DNA of 11,090 nt from Rhodospirillales bacterium (GTDB lineage Bacteria; Pseudomonadota; Alphaproteobacteria; UBA828): contig JAPOPO010000086.1 in the NCBI GenBank assembly GCA_026712885.1, forward strand, positions 1-11,090. Direction: 5' to 3'. The notes under the pieces were generated by a model. The model saw only the letters and a program-made list of their open reading frames with translations. It made no database searches and had not been told where the DNA came from. A program made the translations under genes and the position numbers. This document shows, in pieces, positions 7,070-11,090 of this stretch (position 1 is its first letter; each line of letters begins with the position of its first letter).

Positions 7070-7681
7070 TCAGCGTCCGACCTCGACGCGGATATCGGTG
7101 GGCTGGCCACCGCAGGTCGGATTCTGATCCTGGGGGCACGCCGAGACGACGATGGTGGTGTCCATCTCGGCCCGCAGTACGATGTGATCGCCCGGCTTCG
7201 ACTCAGGCGCCTTGATGGTGAAGGTGCCGTCCGGATTGATGAAGAAGTTGGTGAACAGGTTCCAGGGCTGCGGCGTGAACTCAAGCACGATGCTGTAGTC
7301 GCCGAGCGCCAAATGCAGGTTCTCTTGGCAGCTCTCGTGATAGCCCTCCACGCCGAGCTCGGCGTAGCGCGTGGGATCGCAGGCGGCGTACTGCATGTCG
7401 TGCTGGCCGGGCGAGGTGTCTTTCACGACCGTGACGATCTTCTGCCGCCGATTGGTGTAGGCCGAGTCCCCGACATGGGGGAACAGCTTCTCGATCGAAG
7501 GCTTGGTGTGCTCACAAGAGAGATACTCGAGATGGTCGGCCTTGCTGAAGGCCCAGAAATCCACCGGCTGCGACCCCTCCAGGTCCGTAATTCGGATCAG
7601 GTCTCCGGTTGCCACCTCGAACGCTTTCCCCGTGCGCGCCGCCACTTCGTGGGTCTCGCGCACCGTCGTCAAGCCGGACAT
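7070..7681 (-). CDS. DUF1989 / urea-carboxylase-associated family protein
   Basis: This 203-residue protein belongs to DUF1989. Some members of the family were shown to be the two subunits of carboxyguanidine deiminase (CgdA/CgdB), next to guanidine (formerly urea) carboxylase; many others have no known reaction. Family landmarks are GSQPVDFWAFSKAD (36-49), LSCEHTK (54-60), HDMQYAACDPTRY (94-106), ESCQENL (116-122) and VVSACPQDQNPTCGG (178-192). Cysteines at 56, 101, 118, 182 and 190 and His94 could bind metal or take part in catalysis; this is inference. Length matches the family (about 190-280). The start is ATG at 7681 with GGGAGG at 7693-7688, six bases upstream. No second DUF1989 copy and no guanidine carboxylase lie in the window, so a guanidine role is not supported. 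The neighbours suggest a nitrogen-rich, perhaps purine-like, intermediate. Confidence 0.9.
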   Translation of the reverse strand: MSGLTTVRETHEVAARTGKAFEVATGDLIRITDLEGSQPVDFWAFSKADHLEYLSCEHTKPSIEKLFPHVGDSAYTNRRQKIVTVVKDTSPGQHDMQYAACDPTRYAELGVEGYHESCQENLHLALGDYSIVLEFTPQPWNLFTNFFINPDGTFTIKAPESKPGDHIVLRAEMDTTIVVSACPQDQNPTCGGQPTDIRVEVGR

Positions 7682-7687
7682 GTCTAG

Positions 7688-7693
7688 CCTCCC
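7688..7693 (-). promoter_or_regulatory. Ribosome binding site for the DUF1989 gene
   Basis: GGGAGG on the minus strand lies six bases upstream of the ATG at 7681-7679 and fixes that start. It sits in the 57-base gap after the permease gene, in which no terminator hairpin was seen, so the genes are probably co-transcribed. Confidence 0.6.
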
Positions 7694-7738
7694 TCTCGAT
7701 ATCGATGACGATTATCGCTGTTTCACCCCAACCGCAGT

Positions 7739-9739
7739 TTAGCGCCTATCCTGGCGCAGATAGTTGAGCAGTAGCCCGCTCGGCGCAGGCGAGCGCTCGC
7801 CGCGCAGGATGGTGGGGACGATCAGCACCGCGAGCGTCAGCACGTAGGGCAGCATGCCGACAATATAGATTGGCACGTCAAGGCCGATGGCCTGGACGCG
7901 CGGAATCAACGCCTCGGCGCCGCCGAAGATGAGCGCGCCGATCACCGCACGCCCCGGCCGCCAACCAGAGAAGATGACCAGCGCGATGACGATCCAGCCG
8001 CGGCCGGCGACCATGTGTTCGGTCCAGACGAAGCTGGAGGCGAGCGAGAGATAGGCCCCGGCAATTCCGCAGAGTGCACCCCCCAGCATCACGGCGGTAA
8101 TGCGGAAGAGCTGGACGTTAACGCCGGCGACATCGGCCGTCGCGGGGTCCTCGCCGACGGCGCGGAGCCTGAGCCCCGCGTTCGAGCGGTCGAGACCCCA
8201 CCACACTGCGATGGCAAGCGCTGCGGCAGCGTAGACCAGGATGTCCTGCTGGAAGACTATCGGGCCGATCCACGGGATGTCGCTGAGGACACCGAAATCG
8301 AGGTCGCGGAAGCCGGTTACCTTCTCGAACATGTAGGGCCTGCCGACGACCCCGGTCAGTCCGTCGCCCAAGGCGACGATGATGAGCCCGGTCAGCACCT
8401 GATCGGTGCGAAAGACGACGACCGCGATGCCAAAGACGAGTCCGACCAGGGCGCCTGCCAGCATGGCGACGGGCACGCCGGCGCCGGCGAGTCCGGTGTG
8501 GAAGCTCACGACCGCACCGGTCATTGCACCCACCAGCATCATGCCCTCGCAGCCGAGATTGAGGACGCCGGCGCGCTCGTTGATGATCAGGCCGAGGGCT
8601 GCGAGCAGGTAGGGCGTGGCGAAGCCCGGCGTGGTGGCGAGCCAGTTCTGGACGAAATCGGCTGCCATCAAGCCGGCTCCCCGCACGCCCCAGCTGAGAC
8701 GGTAACGGCTGAAGAACTCGACGACGACGAAGGTGAAGAGAATGACCGCCTCGATCAGCGTCGTGATCGCCGCCGGCAGTTGATAGAACACTTTGAGCGT
8801 GTCCCCTGCGGTGTAGACGCCGCCCACCACGAACGCGGTGATGATGACGGGGACCGGCCGGAAGCGCCCGATGAAGGCGATGACGATGCCGCTGAAGGTG
8901 TAACCGCCCGCGATGAAGAGCGTCATCCGGTATTCCTGCCCAGCGGCGAGCCCTGCGCCGGCGACGCCGGCGAGCCCGCCGGACATGGCTGCGGCGAACG
9001 CGGTGGTCAGCACGACCGGAACGCCCGCCGCCCGCGCCGCCTCCACATTGGCGCCGATCGCGTCCATGTAGAAGCCGAGCCGCGAGCGGGCCATCGTGAA
9101 CCAGAGCAGGGCCCCGCAACCCAAGGCGATCCAGATGCCGGTGTGCGAGGAGCCCCACCCGAGCCGCGCCAGACGCTCGATCCCCTCGTCATAGTGCCGC
9201 GAGTTGGGAAAGGCGCTGCCGGGGTCATGCCATGGGCCGAAAAGCAGATGCTGGACCAGTTGATAGGCGACATAGGTCAGCAGCAGCGAGGTGATGATCT
9301 CGTTGACCCTGAAGCGGAGCTTGAGAAAGGCCGGGATGCCGATCCAGCAGGCGCCGGCTGCGGCGGCGGCGATGAACATGAGCGGCAGGCGCAAGAAATC
9401 GGGGCCGATGTCGAAGAGGGCGACGCCGGTCGCGCCGATGCAGCCCAGCCACATCTGGCCCTCGACACCGATGTTCCAGAACCTGAGCTTGAGTGCCGCC
9501 GCCGCCGCGAGGCCAACGAGCACCAACGGCGTCGAAGCGGTCACGACCTGAGCGAGGCCGTTCAGGTCGAGGAACACGAAAACGATGAACTCGTTGATGA
9601 CTTGACCGGCGGAGACGCCGTAGGCGATGAGGATGCCGAAGGCGATGAGCAGCCCGAGCCCTATACCGCCGACGAAGGTCGCCGCCCGCATCCAGAGCGG
9701 CGCCTGCTGGCGCGGCACGAGATAGATCGGGCCCAGCAT
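7739..9739 (-). CDS. Fused double permease of a BMP/nucleoside-type ABC transporter (NupP-NupQ-like fusion)
   Basis: This 666-residue membrane protein joins two permeases that are normally separate in the BmpA/NupNOPQ (YufNOPQ) nucleoside importer family. Residues 1-352 resemble NupP/YufP: a hydrophobic helix at 19-42, KLRFWNIGVEGQMWLG (84-99) and RVNEIITSLLLTYVA (144-158). Residues 358-666 resemble NupQ/YufQ: NERAGVLNLGCEGMMLVGA (387-405) and EHMVAGRGWIVIAL near 574-587. Both halves carry the motif N-[IL]-G-x-E-G (89-94 and 394-399) and a matching cytoplasmic loop, AIGANVEAARAAGV (227-240) and AVGEDPATADVAGV (527-540), exactly 300 residues apart. The junction is a short linker (SWGVRGAGL) before Met358, with a TGATG at 8670-8666 in the overlapping frame. 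The ATG at 9739 overlaps the ATPase stop by one base (TAATG). Substrate is likely a nucleoside, purine or related compound by family, but is not shown here. Confidence 0.92.
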   Translation of the reverse strand: MLGPIYLVPRQQAPLWMRAATFVGGIGLGLLIAFGILIAYGVSAGQVINEFIVFVFLDLNGLAQVVTASTPLVLVGLAAAAALKLRFWNIGVEGQMWLGCIGATGVALFDIGPDFLRLPLMFIAAAAAGACWIGIPAFLKLRFRVNEIITSLLLTYVAYQLVQHLLFGPWHDPGSAFPNSRHYDEGIERLARLGWGSSHTGIWIALGCGALLWFTMARSRLGFYMDAIGANVEAARAAGVPVVLTTAFAAAMSGGLAGVAGAGLAAGQEYRMTLFIAGGYTFSGIVIAFIGRFRPVPVIITAFVVGGVYTAGDTLKVFYQLPAAITTLIEAVILFTFVVVEFFSRYRLSWGVRGAGLMAADFVQNWLATTPGFATPYLLAALGLIINERAGVLNLGCEGMMLVGAMTGAVVSFHTGLAGAGVPVAMLAGALVGLVFGIAVVVFRTDQVLTGLIIVALGDGLTGVVGRPYMFEKVTGFRDLDFGVLSDIPWIGPIVFQQDILVYAAAALAIAVWWGLDRSNAGLRLRAVGEDPATADVAGVNVQLFRITAVMLGGALCGIAGAYLSLASSFVWTEHMVAGRGWIVIALVIFSGWRPGRAVIGALIFGGAEALIPRVQAIGLDVPIYIVGMLPYVLTLAVLIVPTILRGERSPAPSGLLLNYLRQDRR

Positions 9740-11090
9740 TAGGCGTGGCCCAGCATCAGGCGGCCGATCTCGGCACGGCTCACCTCGCCTGCAGCGAATT
9801 CGCCGACCAGCCGGCCCCGACTGATCACGGCGATGGTGGTGGAGAGCGCGAGCACCTCCTCCAGGTCCTCGCTGATCAGCACGCAGGCGGTGCCGGCGTC
9901 CGCCGCTCCCTGAAGCAGGTCATGGACGGTGCGGCAAGCGCTCACGTCCAGGCCGCGGGTGGGTGAGTGGGCGATCAGCACGCTGGCCTCCCCCCGGAGC
10001 TCGCGCGCGAGCAGGAGCTTTTGAGCGTTGCCGCCGGAAAGGAGCCTCGCCAGCGTGGCGGGCGCCGCACCCTGGATGCTGTAGGCTTCGATGGCCCCCG
10101 CCGCCGCCGCTTTCATGGCTCCGCGACGAACCAGTGCCGGATTGCCGTACTCGCCGGCCGGCACGCCCGTCACCCCGTGGTTCTCGTAGACCGCGAGCTC
10201 CGCCAGGAGGCCGGTGCGGAAGCGGTCGGCGGGCACGGCGCGCATCCCGCGGCGGCGAAAGGCCGGCACGTCCCTGCCCGCGACTTCATCGCCGTCGATG
10301 CCGATCCGACCGCGGCTGGGCGGGCGCAGCCCGGTGAGCGAGTCGGCGAGCTCCTGCTGCCCGTTGCCGCCGACACCGGCAATTCCGTAGATCTCGCCGC
10401 TGCGCACGGCGAAGCCGACACCGTCGACGCCGATGCCTCCGGCGCCGCGCACGCTGAGGTCTTCGACCCGGAGCCGGACCTCGCCGAGTGGCCGGACGTG
10501 GCGCTCCGTCGTCTCGCCCTCCTCACCCACCATCGTCCGAGCGAGCGTCTCGGCATCCAGGCCAGCCGTCTCGGCGCCGGCGAGCACCGTTTCGCCGCCC
10601 CGCATCACCGTCACCCGCGACGAATAGCCGATCACCTCGCGCAGCTTGTGAGTGATGAGGACGACCGCGTGGCCATCATCGGCCAGGCGGCGCATGAAGG
10701 TGAGAGCCGAGACCGACTCTTGGTCGGTCAGCACCGAGGTGGGCTCGTCGAGGATGAGGATCCGGGCGCCGAGCAGCAGCACCTTGAGGATCTCGACGCG
10801 CTGCTGCTCGGCGATGGAGAGGTCGCCGACGACGGCACCGGGCTCGATGGCGAAACCGACCTCCGCCGCCTTGGACGCCACCGCCTCGGCCGCGTCCCGC
10901 GGGCGCCGAACGCCGAGCGCGCTGCGGCAGGCAAGCACGATGTTCTCGGCAACGGTAAAGCGCTTCACCAGCTTGTAGTGCTGGTGGACCATGCCGATGC
11001 CGAGCCTGGCGGCGTCGGCCGGCGCGGTGATCGTGGCCGGCTGGCCGTCGACCGCGATGGTGCCTTCGTCCGGGGCATAGAGCCCGCAGG
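9739..11090 (-). CDS. ABC transporter ATPase with two nucleotide-binding domains (NupO/YufO-like), N-terminus beyond window
   Basis: This is a double-domain ATPase of the type that drives BMP-family nucleoside/purine importers. The reading frame runs past the right edge. The visible part begins CGLYAPDEGTIAVDG, so Walker A of the first domain and about the first 45 residues are outside. An internal Met at 10992 (MVHQHYKLVKRFTVAENIV) is not the start. Domain 1 shows the Q-loop HQHYKL, a signature LSIAEQQRVEI (about 10825-10793) and Walker B ILILDEPTS (about 10766-10739). Domain 2 has the degenerate P-loop GVGGNGQQEL (about 10378-10349; no GKS), signature LSGGNAQK (about 10044-10021) and VLIAHSPTRGLD near 9985-9950. 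A degenerate second P-loop is normal for the RbsA/NupO group, so it is not damage. The stop TAA shares one base with the permease ATG. The substrate-binding BmpA-like gene is expected outside the window. Confidence 0.94.
   Translation of the reverse strand, partial: CGLYAPDEGTIAVDGQPATITAPADAARLGIGMVHQHYKLVKRFTVAENIVLACRSALGVRRPRDAAEAVASKAAEVGFAIEPGAVVGDLSIAEQQRVEILKVLLLGARILILDEPTSVLTDQESVSALTFMRRLADDGHAVVLITHKLREVIGYSSRVTVMRGGETVLAGAETAGLDAETLARTMVGEEGETTERHVRPLGEVRLRVEDLSVRGAGGIGVDGVGFAVRSGEIYGIAGVGGNGQQELADSLTGLRPPSRGRIGIDGDEVAGRDVPAFRRRGMRAVPADRFRTGLLAELAVYENHGVTGVPAGEYGNPALVRRGAMKAAAAGAIEAYSIQGAAPATLARLLSGGNAQKLLLARELRGEASVLIAHSPTRGLDVSACRTVHDLLQGAADAGTACVLISEDLEEVLALSTTIAVISRGRLVGEFAAGEVSRAEIGRLMLGHA

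Noticed and set aside
7070..7681. Guanidine degradation operon
   Set aside because: Only one DUF1989 gene is present, and neither guanidine carboxylase nor allophanate hydrolase is seen in the window.
7696..7705. Perfect 10-base palindrome (tcgatatcga) in the permease/DUF1989 gap as an operator
   Set aside because: Too short to mean much, only one copy, inside what looks like one transcription unit, and no promoter elements are visible beside it.
8015..9742. Long plus-strand open frame (575 codons) antisense to the permease gene
   Set aside because: It is rich in Asp, Glu, Gly, Ala and Arg with no family motif, and it exactly shadows a clear membrane protein; this is expected in high-G+C DNA.
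10349..10378. Broken second ATP-binding site in the ABC ATPase (GGNGQQ instead of a GKS/T P-loop)
   Set aside because: This degenerate second P-loop is normal for the double-domain RbsA/NupO ATPase group, so it is not a defect.

Overview
The window is high-G+C, densely packed bacterial DNA. Codon use, gene families and operon style fit an alphaproteobacterium (Rhizobiales or Rhodospirillales-like) or a similar soil or marine proteobacterium; this is inference, because no marker gene is present. It holds two convergent gene blocks whose stop codons overlap at 6428-6431. No RNA gene, insertion sequence, CRISPR array, promoter or clear terminator was seen. Both outer genes are cut by the window edges.

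The plus-strand block (1-6431) encodes, in order: the C-terminal end of a HyuA-type subunit (hydantoinase A/oxoprolinase family); a HyuB-type subunit; and the FAD (CoxM-like), [2Fe-2S] (CoxS-like) and molybdopterin (CoxL-like) subunits of a xanthine-oxidase-family hydroxylase. HyuA/HyuB, HyuB/CoxM and CoxM/CoxS overlap by 1-4 bases, so they are probably translationally coupled. The CoxL active-site loop is PYRGCGR, so this is not a form I CO dehydrogenase. The first ~165 bases are a fold-back: bases 1-58 are a near-perfect reverse complement of 168-225, and the minus strand there reads as the HyuA stretch that should lie just upstream. This looks like an assembly or amplification artefact at a contig end.

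The minus-strand block, read from right to left (11090-6428), encodes: a double-domain ABC ATPase of the BMP-family nucleoside/purine transporter type (NupO/YufO-like, N-terminus cut off); a single 666-residue permease that fuses the two usual permeases (NupP-like plus NupQ-like); a DUF1989 protein (urea-carboxylase-associated family, which includes carboxyguanidine deiminases); and a CoxG-like SRPBCC protein with a C-terminal amphipathic, possibly membrane-binding helix.

Together this resembles an uptake and breakdown island for a nitrogen-containing, possibly heterocyclic, compound. The ABC transporter would import it, the molybdenum hydroxylase would oxidise a ring carbon next to nitrogen, and the ATP-dependent HyuAB enzyme would open the resulting lactam or imide. 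CoxG could attach the hydroxylase to the membrane, and DUF1989 could act on a nitrogen-rich intermediate. The families are well supported. The substrate and the joint pathway are inference.
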